Source: Nitrospira sp. SG-bin1 (GTDB lineage Bacteria > Nitrospirota > Nitrospiria > Nitrospirales > Nitrospiraceae). From it: a stretch of 60,584 bases of DNA. Where the stretch lies: the NCBI GenBank assembly GCA_002083365.1, contig LVWS01000006.1, positions 1 to 60,584 of the forward strand, written 5' to 3'. A program made the position numbers and the translations under genes. Shown here one piece after another: positions 42,748 to 51,490 of the stretch. The notes under the pieces are model-generated. The model was not told where the DNA came from and ran no database searches. It saw nothing but the letters and a program-made list of their open reading frames with translations. Position 1 is the first letter of the stretch; each line of letters starts with the position of its first letter.

Positions 42748-43020
42748 CTAGTTATGGATTGCTAACTTAATGTTCTTCTGTTGACAAACAAAATCGGCCA
42801 TCCTTGCTACAGATTGAAATTGATCGATCGAAATTTCTTCCATAGGAACTTGAATGCCGAATTGCTCCTCGATCCCCGCAATCAAATCCACCAGCCCCAT
42901 CGAATCCAACAGACCGGTCTCCATCAAGTTTGTAGTGGGTGAAGGAACTTTCACATGTACCTTTCTCTCCATGAGCATGGTGATTTCACTCTGAACCTTT
43001 TCGATTTCCGTCACGCTCAC
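42748..43020 (-). CDS. acyl/peptidyl carrier protein
   Basis: A 90-residue carrier protein with the phosphopantetheine site L-L-D-S-M-G-L at Ser40 and the usual four-helix pattern. In its operon it sits next to an amino-acid adenylating ligase, a flavin monooxygenase and a carbamoyltransferase, so it probably carries an aminoacyl thioester rather than a fatty acid. The ligase has no carrier domain of its own, so this protein is the natural partner. Confidence 0.85.
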   Translation of the reverse strand: MSVTEIEKVQSEITMLMERKVHVKVPSPTTNLMETGLLDSMGLVDLIAGIEEQFGIQVPMEEISIDQFQSVARMADFVCQQKNIKLAIHN

Positions 43021-43097
43021 ACCTCCCGTCTCATGTTCCAGACGCCGTTGTCGATGGCGTTCCGGTCAATGCCGCAATTACCTCCGATACAAGCCTT

Positions 43098-44858
43098 TCA
43101 GGATTCCCGTCTTTTAATCAGCATATTTTCAAGGAAGAGAAATTCAATTCCGGTTCTGAGAAAGGTGTCCAGAGCTTCCTGTGGGGTGTTGACAATCGGT
43201 TGACCCTTCACGTTGAAGCTCGTGTTCAGCACCATCTCGCGACCGGTCGTCTCTCCGACCGCTTTCAACAATCTGTGAAAGTCCGAATTATCACTTGCGG
43301 ATACCGTCTGGACGCGAGCAGAGCCGTCGACATGCGTAATTGCCGGTAACTCAGCCCAGTATTGTTTACGCACATTCACAATCATGATCATATACGGAAG
43401 TTCAGCCATAGGAGGAACATCGAACCATTGAGACGCTTGTTCCAATGAGACGGCCGGGGCAAAAGGTCGAAACGCCTCGCGCATTTTGACCATACCATTG
43501 ATCCGATCTCGCATGCCGGGATGTCCAGGATCGGCGAGGATGCTCCTATGCCCTAAGGCGCGAGGACCAAATTCCATTCTCCCACGAAACCAGGCAACGA
43601 CCTTCCCAGCGGCAATGAGCTTAGCGGCTGTCTCACAGACTTCATCAAGTTTTCCGAATCTTTGCACCTCGACGCGATCTTCAAATTCCGCCACAGCCAT
43701 AGCAATTTTTTCTTCAGTATAGGACGGACCAAAGAAGGGGACAGACAAGCGCTTATTCACGACCTCTTTGGCGAATGCCGATCGATACAGTGCCGCTCCA
43801 AGAGCAGTTCCATCGTCTCCGGCCGCTGGCTGGATATAGATCCCCTCGAACAGTCCCGACCTCAGCAACTTGCCGTTTGATGTGCAGTTGAGAGCCACGC
43901 CTCCTGCCAGGGCAAGCCGGCGAAGCCCTATCTTTTTTCCGAAATATCCGCAGATGTGCTGCAGAGTCCGGTCAAGACAGGCCTGCAGACCTGCCGCAAT
44001 ATTTTCATGTTCCGATGTAATTTCCTCATCCGGCCGCCGCTCCTTGATCAGATGCTCGTTCAAGTAATGACGGGTTACGACGTAGTGTTCGCGCTCCTCC
44101 CGAGTTCGGTTTAGGCGAAGAATTGGAATCCGGATCGATCCCCCCTCCGCTAACTCAACATGCTTATCGAAAAATGCCCGGTATCGTTCGGGATCGCCAT
44201 AGGGGGCCAATCCCATGATCTTGTATTCGTCTGCATTAAAGTCAAACCCGAGATGGAGTGTGACGAGTGAATACAGTATGCCGATCGAATCCATAGCCGG
44301 AATCTGATGAAGTCTAGTGAGCTGTCCATCATGGGCGTGGAATACCGTCACACTGTGGGCTTCTCCCATACCATCGACAATGACGACGAGGCACTCGTTC
44401 CATCCTGAGGTGAAATAGACACTCGCCGCATGGGCGAGGTGATGTCCGACATGGTGTACACGCTCCACTGGAAAGACAGGGAGGTTTCGCTTCATGGATT
44501 CGAGCAGGGCCTCACGGGAAAGTACTTCCCGGTAGAACTCGGCCCCGGTTCGATCCATTGCATATACTTTCTGATACGGCGTGTAATCGAAACTGTGAGC
44601 AATCTCATCTATGTCGTTGATGCTGAGCCCGGCTTCCTTCAAGCAATAGTGGATGGCGTTGACCGGGAAATCACCGCAATGCTTTTTCCTATTGAATCGT
44701 TCCTCCTCAACCGCCGCGACGATGTGCCCATCGATGACCAGTGCAGCCGCAGAGTCATGGCCCTGTGAAATACGGTATTCACGTTCGTCCAACGATGGCC
44801 AGCGTTTCTGCTTGAATGGCATCTGACCTTCTAATCCACTGATGCCCAAAATTTTCAT
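43098..44858 (-). CDS. carbamoyltransferase (NodU/TobZ family)
   Basis: A 586-residue protein with the Kae1-like N-terminal domain (G-H-D-S-A-A-A near residue 33 and H-H-L-A-H-A-A-S about 139-146) and the C-terminal YrdC-like domain (G-R-M-E-F-G-P-R-A-L-G-H-R-S-I-L-A-D-P). Family enzymes carbamoylate hydroxyl groups of sugars or natural products using carbamoyl phosphate. An insertion after M-K-I-L-G-I-S-G (residues 8-30) is unusual. In this cluster it may carbamoylate a glycan or the carrier-bound group. Confidence 0.88.
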   Translation of the reverse strand: MKILGISGLEGQMPFKQKRWPSLDEREYRISQGHDSAAALVIDGHIVAAVEEERFNRKKHCGDFPVNAIHYCLKEAGLSINDIDEIAHSFDYTPYQKVYAMDRTGAEFYREVLSREALLESMKRNLPVFPVERVHHVGHHLAHAASVYFTSGWNECLVVIVDGMGEAHSVTVFHAHDGQLTRLHQIPAMDSIGILYSLVTLHLGFDFNADEYKIMGLAPYGDPERYRAFFDKHVELAEGGSIRIPILRLNRTREEREHYVVTRHYLNEHLIKERRPDEEITSEHENIAAGLQACLDRTLQHICGYFGKKIGLRRLALAGGVALNCTSNGKLLRSGLFEGIYIQPAAGDDGTALGAALYRSAFAKEVVNKRLSVPFFGPSYTEEKIAMAVAEFEDRVEVQRFGKLDEVCETAAKLIAAGKVVAWFRGRMEFGPRALGHRSILADPGHPGMRDRINGMVKMREAFRPFAPAVSLEQASQWFDVPPMAELPYMIMIVNVRKQYWAELPAITHVDGSARVQTVSASDNSDFHRLLKAVGETTGREMVLNTSFNVKGQPIVNTPQEALDTFLRTGIEFLFLENMLIKRRES

Positions 44859-44869
44859 CTTTACCTACT

Positions 44870-46492
44870 TTAGTCTAATGAGGTGCCAGGCATCGAAGTC
44901 GTTTCTGTAAAGAGATCTTTCAGCTTCTTCCGATCGTACTTCCCGTTCACATTCAACGGCATCTGATCGAGGACCACCCAACGTGCAGGGAGCATATAGG
45001 GAGGGACCGTCTTTCCAAGTTCCGAACGCAAGCTTGCCGGCGTAAGATCCGAACCCTTCGGAAGCACGTATGCGCAACAGATGACGTGGCCTTCAAACCC
45101 ATCGGTCTTGACCGCCACTACCGCACAAGCCTCTGTTAAATGGAGAGCGTTCAAGGCGGTTTCAATCTCACCGAGCTCGATCCGGTAACCACGACTCTTG
45201 ATCTGGGAATCAACCCTTCCAATAAAGTAGACGAGGCCGTCTTTCCCGACCTTACCCAAGTCTCCTGTCTTGTAGATGCGAGCTGATGGATCGCTGCTTC
45301 TGGGATCACGCAGAAATACCGCATCCGTCTGCTCCTGATTTTCCCAATACCCAGGACTCAACCCAACCCCTCCGATATATAAATCACCAATCTCCCCTAA
45401 GGGGAGAGGCTTCAAGCCATCTCCCAATACCAACAGCTCTTCCCCATCGCACGCGGTTCCAATGGGGACCGCAGCGCGCTCGTCCTCCGGATATTGAGAC
45501 ACAGTGTAATAGCTACTAGCGATCGTGGCTTCCGTCGGACCGTAAAGATTCGTAAACTGAACGGTTGGAAGACGTTTCATCCAATACATCAGTGCCGGAG
45601 TTGGAAACACTTCTCCACACCATAACAGGCGCTTGAGGGTTGGAAAATCGTTCGCCTTGACCACATCTAGTTTGGCCATATAGGTCAATAGGGAGGGGAC
45701 TGAAAACCACTGTGTTAACTCCGAGGAGCGGATGAACTCCGATAGTTTATGCGGCAGCAAATTGAATTCCATGGGAACCAGATGCAGCTCTGCACCAACA
45801 GAGAATGTTCCAAATACGTCGAAAGTAGAGAGATCAAAATGGAGTGGTGGGTGGCTAGAAATCTTGTCTGTCGGGCTTGCCTGAAAATATTTCACGGCCC
45901 AGCGGATGAAGTGGATGACATTGGAGTGTGTAATCACGACCCCTTTCGGATTCCCGGTGGAACCCGATGTAAAGAGGATATGCGCAGGATCTTCTATGGT
46001 GTTGCGATAATCGAGCGGATGACTTGCATAGCTCTGAAGATCACACCACGAAAAGTTGGCCACAACCTCTTGTCCCGCCATTGCATCAGATTCCATCCAT
46101 CCGACGAAAGGTTTCGCAATCCCCTGAGCCGTGGCCAGTACCTCATTCAACAATGCCTTCACTCGTCCACCCGCAAGGATCGCGCGAGGCCGGCAGGCTT
46201 GCACAATCCTGGCAAGGCGTGGTGCAGGACTTGAGGGATCCAATGGGACGTGCATACAATCGGCTTTGAGGATGCCAAGCATGCTTACAAGAGCTGCGGG
46301 TGATTTTGGAATAAGAAAACAGATGCGATCTCCTTTTCGACAGCCGGCATCTTTGAGCAATCTCGCCAATGAGTTGGATGCTTGCTCAAGTTGGCCGTAT
46401 GTCACCCGTTCATGTCGAAAAACGATCGCAACACGCTCTGGAAACGCCTCACTCTGCTGTGTAACCCACTGTTGCAGCAATGATACTTTCAC
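44870..46492 (-). CDS. amino-acid adenylating ligase (stand-alone A domain)
   Basis: About 540 residues of the ANL superfamily. The core motif L-F-T-S-G-S-T-G-N-P-K-G-V, F-D-L-S-T-F-D (typical of amino-acid activating NRPS domains), Y-K-T-G-D-L, R-V-D-S-Q-I-K-S-R-G-Y-R-I-E-L-G-E and the catalytic lysine N-G-K-Y-D-R-K are all present. It would form an aminoacyl-adenylate and load the adjacent carrier protein. The start is uncertain: GTG 46492 is preferred by homology, TTG 46546 gives an extra non-conserved tail. Confidence 0.85.
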   Translation of the reverse strand: MKVSLLQQWVTQQSEAFPERVAIVFRHERVTYGQLEQASNSLARLLKDAGCRKGDRICFLIPKSPAALVSMLGILKADCMHVPLDPSSPAPRLARIVQACRPRAILAGGRVKALLNEVLATAQGIAKPFVGWMESDAMAGQEVVANFSWCDLQSYASHPLDYRNTIEDPAHILFTSGSTGNPKGVVITHSNVIHFIRWAVKYFQASPTDKISSHPPLHFDLSTFDVFGTFSVGAELHLVPMEFNLLPHKLSEFIRSSELTQWFSVPSLLTYMAKLDVVKANDFPTLKRLLWCGEVFPTPALMYWMKRLPTVQFTNLYGPTEATIASSYYTVSQYPEDERAAVPIGTACDGEELLVLGDGLKPLPLGEIGDLYIGGVGLSPGYWENQEQTDAVFLRDPRSSDPSARIYKTGDLGKVGKDGLVYFIGRVDSQIKSRGYRIELGEIETALNALHLTEACAVVAVKTDGFEGHVICCAYVLPKGSDLTPASLRSELGKTVPPYMLPARWVVLDQMPLNVNGKYDRKKLKDLFTETTSMPGTSLD

Positions 46493-46592
46493 GATATGAC
46501 CAGAGAGGCGAGCACGTTGGGGAGGCGGCGTCGAATCTGCTCCCAACTGCCGCTATCGGAGCGACAGGACTATGGATGAAGAGCCATAGTAA

Positions 46593-47633
46593 TCATACAG
46601 TGGCTTGCTTAAAGACGATTCCCGCATGATGCAACTCTTCCTCGTTCGGCGGAATGTCCAGAATATACGTTCGGAAACCAAGCCGAACATAACGAGCTAT
46701 CTCTTCAGCTACTTTCTTGTAACTACCGACAAGGTATGGGCAATTGGTCTGGTAGCTCTCAAACGTAACCAACCAATATGGATTATTCTCTTGCGTCGCC
46801 CCTAACCCCGCTAATTGTTTGTGCCAGACAGAATCTGAAACCTTTTCGGCCAGTTTACGCATGATCTGGCCTTTGCGATCTACCGGGAACCGTTCATGAG
46901 CAACCATCCACGCTGACTCTTCATCGTCTCGCGCAATAATACCCACCCGTATACCCGGCTCGTTTGACCCATGTTGAATAGGCAGGTTTTCATACTCGCC
47001 TGGCGGTTTTGGGTACTTGATCGCCGTTGCGCCCATGGCTTCCGCGGCTGCCAACCCCGCCCCTGACGATCCTGAGACAAAAATTCCCGGGAACAAGTCG
47101 GCCGGCAATGGGGGAGTCATCCGAAGTTTGTCGACCTTATAAAAGGCACCTTCAAAGCTGATAGTATTACCACTTGCTAAGAGTTGCTTGATGATCGTGA
47201 CATATTCGATCATGCGCTCATATCGTTTGTCGTGCGGTGTCGTATCATTGAGCGCGTTCAAATCGTTTTTGAACCCACCTGCTACCATATTCAGAAAGAT
47301 CCGCCGACCGTAAAGGTAGCCGAGTGAAGCGACCATCTTCGCCACGGTGTAAGGGTGCATATATATAGGTTGTACTGCGACGAGAGGGCACAGCGAACTG
47401 GTCTGTTGAATCACCTGCTGGGCGACAAGCCAGGGGTCGACTATCGAATTATCTGTGTATACCAGAATGCCCTTGCATCCATATTGTTCGCTCCAGCGAG
47501 CTACCTCAGCAACGCGCTTCAGGTATTCGCTCTTCTCACACATGCTCGATTGCGGGCAGGTGGAGAACACCTGCACATTGGGCGCTCCGTTACTTGATTC
47601 CATGCCGTTCTCATGGGGTTGGTGCGGTTTCAT
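46593..47633 (-). CDS. LLM-class flavin-dependent monooxygenase
   Basis: A 346-residue TIM-barrel enzyme of the luciferase-like family, closest in pattern to alkanesulfonate monooxygenase (N-M-V-A-G-G-F, Y-E-R-M-I-E-Y, V-S-G-S-S-G-A-G). It uses reduced FMN and oxygen; relatives in natural-product clusters hydroxylate carrier-bound substrates. AGAGGTG precedes the ATG. Adjacent to the adenylating ligase, so oxidation of the loaded amino acid is a reasonable guess. No flavin reductase is nearby. Confidence 0.83.
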   Translation of the reverse strand: MKPHQPHENGMESSNGAPNVQVFSTCPQSSMCEKSEYLKRVAEVARWSEQYGCKGILVYTDNSIVDPWLVAQQVIQQTSSLCPLVAVQPIYMHPYTVAKMVASLGYLYGRRIFLNMVAGGFKNDLNALNDTTPHDKRYERMIEYVTIIKQLLASGNTISFEGAFYKVDKLRMTPPLPADLFPGIFVSGSSGAGLAAAEAMGATAIKYPKPPGEYENLPIQHGSNEPGIRVGIIARDDEESAWMVAHERFPVDRKGQIMRKLAEKVSDSVWHKQLAGLGATQENNPYWLVTFESYQTNCPYLVGSYKKVAEEIARYVRLGFRTYILDIPPNEEELHHAGIVFKQATV

Positions 47634-47782
47634 GAATCACACCTCTTTTGTTGGGAATTCTAAGAGTGCCGCAGATGGAAGGGGTGGAGAAATCTACTCA
47701 GGCTTCTTATGGGCAGGGAGCTATGAAGGGAAGTTAGCCGCTTATGCGCCACCAGCCCGTGAAGCGATTACGCAACTATCCG

Positions 47783-48844
47783 TCATTGCCATCCCTTCAG
47801 GCGACGCACCATCTGTTTCACACGGCGCACAATCGGCGGTGTAATCATCGAGAGCACAACTAGATAGTAAAGCCGTACGCGAAATGGCTTATAGCGGAGA
47901 CTCGCATAGAAATATCGTCTTGCGTAGCGGCGTTTCCCCCGATCACACAACGTCTCGCCAAGCCACGCATAGCTGTTCGCCAACATGTCATTGATCAGCG
48001 ACGGGGCCAATGAAATGCGCGATCGTTCCTCGTTCAAAATTGGGCGAATCGTCTTGAGTGAGTGCACCGCCACAAAAGCCTTGTACCGTGGACGGGTCAG
48101 CTGATCTTCCATACCGACTTGGTACTGAATGGACGACGCATCAACAAACGCTACGGGACCTTCTCGGCATATTCTCAAGTGAAAATCATAATCTTCCCCT
48201 GCGTAGCGGAAACGCTCTTGAAATCCTCTTACCCTTGCTAGTCGATCCTTCCGAATAAGCACAGTTGACGTATGGACTAGACTACCCATAATCATGGGAG
48301 AGAATATATTGCCAAAGTTAACCGACACATCGCCGACCAGCATACTTAGTTTCGGGACAATTGACGAGAGCGCACAAGAACCAGAAAACAGTGAGGCCGA
48401 ATCGGGAAACCAGCCATAGGCGTGGTACATCGTTCGAAGATATTTCGGATCACAGACATTGCCCGTTGCGTCGATAGCTTCCATGTCCGTCCACACCATG
48501 CCGACTTCAGGGAGGTGAGCCATCACAGCCAGTTGAAGCTCCAGCTTCCATGGCTTCCATATATCGTCGGAATCCAGCAACGCTACGAACTCACCACCAG
48601 CCAATCGAAGTCCATGATTTCGAGCTGCGGCAACGCCTTTGTTATTCTTATAGACATACCGAATTCGAATATCGCCATCATAGAGACGCTTGACCAATTC
48701 ACCCGTGCCATCCTCAGAACCATCGTCAATAAGGAGAATTTCGACATTTTGGTACGATTGGATCAAAACACTGTCGAGACACCTCTGGAGACAATAGCCT
48801 CGATTGTAGGTGGGGATCACAACACTGACGAGTGGCTGGTTCAT
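47783..48844 (-). CDS. family 2 glycosyltransferase
   Basis: A 353-residue GT-A enzyme: V-S-V-V-I-P-T-Y-N-R, I-D-D-G-S-E-D, D-S-D-D-I-W and a downstream F-R-Y-A-G-E-D-Y-D-F acceptor segment. The C-terminus is strongly basic and hydrophobic (membrane association). ATG 48844 lies four bases after the dehydrogenase stop; an upstream start at 48892 would overlap it. Confidence 0.85.
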   Translation of the reverse strand: MNQPLVSVVIPTYNRGYCLQRCLDSVLIQSYQNVEILLIDDGSEDGTGELVKRLYDGDIRIRYVYKNNKGVAAARNHGLRLAGGEFVALLDSDDIWKPWKLELQLAVMAHLPEVGMVWTDMEAIDATGNVCDPKYLRTMYHAYGWFPDSASLFSGSCALSSIVPKLSMLVGDVSVNFGNIFSPMIMGSLVHTSTVLIRKDRLARVRGFQERFRYAGEDYDFHLRICREGPVAFVDASSIQYQVGMEDQLTRPRYKAFVAVHSLKTIRPILNEERSRISLAPSLINDMLANSYAWLGETLCDRGKRRYARRYFYASLRYKPFRVRLYYLVVLSMITPPIVRRVKQMVRRLKGWQ

Positions 48845-48848
48845 CAAG

Positions 48849-50162
48849 CTACCAGCACAGTCCCTGATAGTTCTCCGGCAACTCCTGACCATCGAACACG
48901 CGCACTAGGTCGAACACGAGTTTGTTGTTCAGGGTCTGCCTTTTTAACTTTTGAAATTCATCTGACCTCTTAGTGATAACGATGACTTGCGAACGTTCCA
49001 CGATCTGCGCCAAGTCACTGTGCATGAGAGATGAGATATGAGGAATCTCGCGTTCGATATACTCCTTATTCGCACCAAAGATACGGGCCAATTCAACCTC
49101 CTTGTCATAAATATTAAGGTTGAGCCCCTTTCCAATCAAAGCCTCAATCAGCGTAACCATCGGACTCTCGCGAAGATCATCCGTCCCTGGCTTGAAGCTG
49201 AGTCCCAACACTCCCACCTCCTTCTTGCCAGTCCGCAAAATCATGTCGATCGCGTGGTCGATGTGCTTCCTATTACTCATGAGAATTGTACTCAGCATCG
49301 GCACATCGATATCGAGCGTTCTCGCCTTATACGTGATGGCTCGAAGATCCTTGGGAAGACATGAGCCGCCGAATGCAAACCCGGGTTTCAGGTAGTATGT
49401 GGAAAGATTAAGCTTTGTGTCCTTACAGAACACTTCCATAACCCTGTGACTATCGACGCCGAGCCCCTTGCAGATCATTCCAATTTCGTTTGCAAACGCC
49501 ACCTTTAAACCGTGAAAACAATTACAGGCATACTTGACCATTTCCGCTTCCTTGACCCGAACAGTAATCACGGGGGCCGGCAAATGCTCGTACAACTTTT
49601 TCAGCAATTCTGCCGCATTATTCTCGTCGGCCCCGATCAGGGTGAAAGGAGGATTATTAAAATCATGAACGGAGGTTCCCTCACGCAAAAACTCCGGATT
49701 GACGGCAACGCCAAAATCACGTCCGTTTGTTTTCCCTGAGAAAACCTCAAGTGTGGGGATCACTGTTTCCGCGATCGTGCCAGGTAACAGCGTACTTCGT
49801 ACCGCTACAACGTGATACCGTGATTTGCCTTCGAGCGCGGAGCCGATTTGCTTGCACACGCCTTTGATATGAGACAAATCCAAGCTTCCATTGTGATGCC
49901 CTGGAGTTCCCACACAGATCAGGGAAATGTCGCTCGCATGCACAGCTTCTGCCGCATCAGTAGTGGCGCGGAGGCGGTGGTCCTTAACCGCTTTCTCAAT
50001 CATATCCGTCACTCTTGGCTCAACAATCGGGGAGCGACCCTGATTGACAATGTCTGCTTTCAGCTGATTGACATCCACTCCGACAACCTCATGCCCTTTT
50101 TCGGCAAAACATGCGGCTGATACACACCCCACATAACCTAATCCAAATATGCTGATTTTCAT
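48849..50162 (-). CDS. algD: GDP-mannose 6-dehydrogenase (AlgD-type)
   Basis: A 437-residue NAD-dependent sugar-nucleotide dehydrogenase. The Rossmann start G-L-G-Y-V-G-C-V, the Q-G-R-S-P-I-V-E-P segment and the nucleophile Cys268 in F-G-G-S-C-L-P-K-D match AlgD better than UDP-glucose dehydrogenase. It would oxidise GDP-mannose to GDP-mannuronate, a precursor of alginate-like polymers. A UDP-sugar substrate cannot be excluded. It is followed by a glycosyltransferase and preceded by another. Confidence 0.82.
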   Translation of the reverse strand: MKISIFGLGYVGCVSAACFAEKGHEVVGVDVNQLKADIVNQGRSPIVEPRVTDMIEKAVKDHRLRATTDAAEAVHASDISLICVGTPGHHNGSLDLSHIKGVCKQIGSALEGKSRYHVVAVRSTLLPGTIAETVIPTLEVFSGKTNGRDFGVAVNPEFLREGTSVHDFNNPPFTLIGADENNAAELLKKLYEHLPAPVITVRVKEAEMVKYACNCFHGLKVAFANEIGMICKGLGVDSHRVMEVFCKDTKLNLSTYYLKPGFAFGGSCLPKDLRAITYKARTLDIDVPMLSTILMSNRKHIDHAIDMILRTGKKEVGVLGLSFKPGTDDLRESPMVTLIEALIGKGLNLNIYDKEVELARIFGANKEYIEREIPHISSLMHSDLAQIVERSQVIVITKRSDEFQKLKRQTLNNKLVFDLVRVFDGQELPENYQGLCW

Positions 50163-50230
50163 GAGGACTTTTCCTCCACCGTTGGTTCAACTAACCGTTA
50201 AGACACAACGCACGTACCGACAGAAGCTGC

Positions 50231-51466
50231 TCAAGACCTGCTGCCTACGCTATGCCGATGAGCCTCAATTGTCTCTTGGCAAAGCAATGAGAATTGTTCC
50301 ACAACATGCTTCCACCCGAACTCCGTTCTAGCAGTTGCAGCGGCACGCAAACCCAATGCCTGTGCTTCCTCACCATTGCTCATCAATTGTATGACACATG
50401 AAGCAAAGTCCTCCGGAGAATCCGCTAGAAGAAGGTGTTCGCGGTCACGCACGGGCAATCCTTCTGCGCCTACATGCGTAGAGACGATGGGCATCCCCAT
50501 AGCCATGGCTTCATAGACCTTTAGTCGTGTGCCGCCTCCTATCCGCAAGGGTATGACGTACACACTTGCCCGCTCCATATACGGACGCACGTCATCGACC
50601 CGTCCCACGACGGTGATGAGCGGATCATACCTACTCATTTCAACCAACTGAGGGAGTGGATTGCGCCCGACAACCGTCAATCTAGCGTTTGGAACAACGC
50701 GTCTAATCTTGGGGAAAATAGCCTCAGCAAAGAAACGCATCGCGTCGTCATTGGGAAGCCAATCCATAGAGCCTGTAAATACAAGATGATTACGTTCTGG
50801 GGCCACCTGTCGACTGGACACAAAGTACTCAGTGTCAACCCCCGTTGGGATGTCCGATACCTTATGGATACCGTACTCTCGCTTAATTATCTCTCTGTCT
50901 TCCTTCGACACGGCGATTACCTGATCGAATCTCCCACAAGCTTTTTTTTCGTAATTGCGAGTCTTTCGCCATTGATCAAAGAAATATGCTTTCTTGAAAA
51001 TGTTCTTCTGCACTTCATAGTGACGCTTCCAAATAAGCGCCTCCACGTTGTGCTGGAAGAGCACTGCTGGACAGGTCGCATCAGGAGGCCAATTCACGCT
51101 CGGATTCAGGAAGTCGCATACCGTCAAGTCTACACTCTTCTCCCGTAGCAACGCGCTCACGCATTTCTGCATTTCACAAGATCGATACTTTTCAATAAAG
51201 TAAGGGAGCATCGAGAAAGCGTTGAAAGCTAATTCTCGATAGAATGCACGAGTAAATTTTCCCGCTTGGCGGTGCGGCACGCAAATGAGCTCATGGCAGT
51301 ATTGGCTTGCATCGGAATAAGCAGAATCCGGCGCCGCCCCATCGTCAAGCGTGAGATAAGTGATTCGATGACGTCTCTTCAACTCCTTGAGCATGTGATA
51401 CGTGCGGATCCTTCCACCTTTATCAACTGGATGAAGTAGCTCCGTCTTTAGCCAAAGAATATGCAT
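50231..51466 (-). CDS. family 4 glycosyltransferase
   Basis: A 411-residue GT-B enzyme: N-terminal L-W-L-K-T-E-L-L-H-P-V-D-K-G-G-R, central L-V-F-T-G-S-M-D-W-L-P-N, and the C-terminal E-x7-E-like segment (Y-V-I-P-L-R-I-G-G-G-T-R-L-K-V-Y-E-A-M-A). Members often act in exopolysaccharide clusters of the EpsH/exosortase type. Donor and acceptor are unknown. Confidence 0.85.
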   Translation of the reverse strand: MHILWLKTELLHPVDKGGRIRTYHMLKELKRRHRITYLTLDDGAAPDSAYSDASQYCHELICVPHRQAGKFTRAFYRELAFNAFSMLPYFIEKYRSCEMQKCVSALLREKSVDLTVCDFLNPSVNWPPDATCPAVLFQHNVEALIWKRHYEVQKNIFKKAYFFDQWRKTRNYEKKACGRFDQVIAVSKEDREIIKREYGIHKVSDIPTGVDTEYFVSSRQVAPERNHLVFTGSMDWLPNDDAMRFFAEAIFPKIRRVVPNARLTVVGRNPLPQLVEMSRYDPLITVVGRVDDVRPYMERASVYVIPLRIGGGTRLKVYEAMAMGMPIVSTHVGAEGLPVRDREHLLLADSPEDFASCVIQLMSNGEEAQALGLRAAATARTEFGWKHVVEQFSLLCQETIEAHRHSVGSRS

Positions 51467-51490
51467 GAGTCCTTCTTCCCGAAAACTCTT

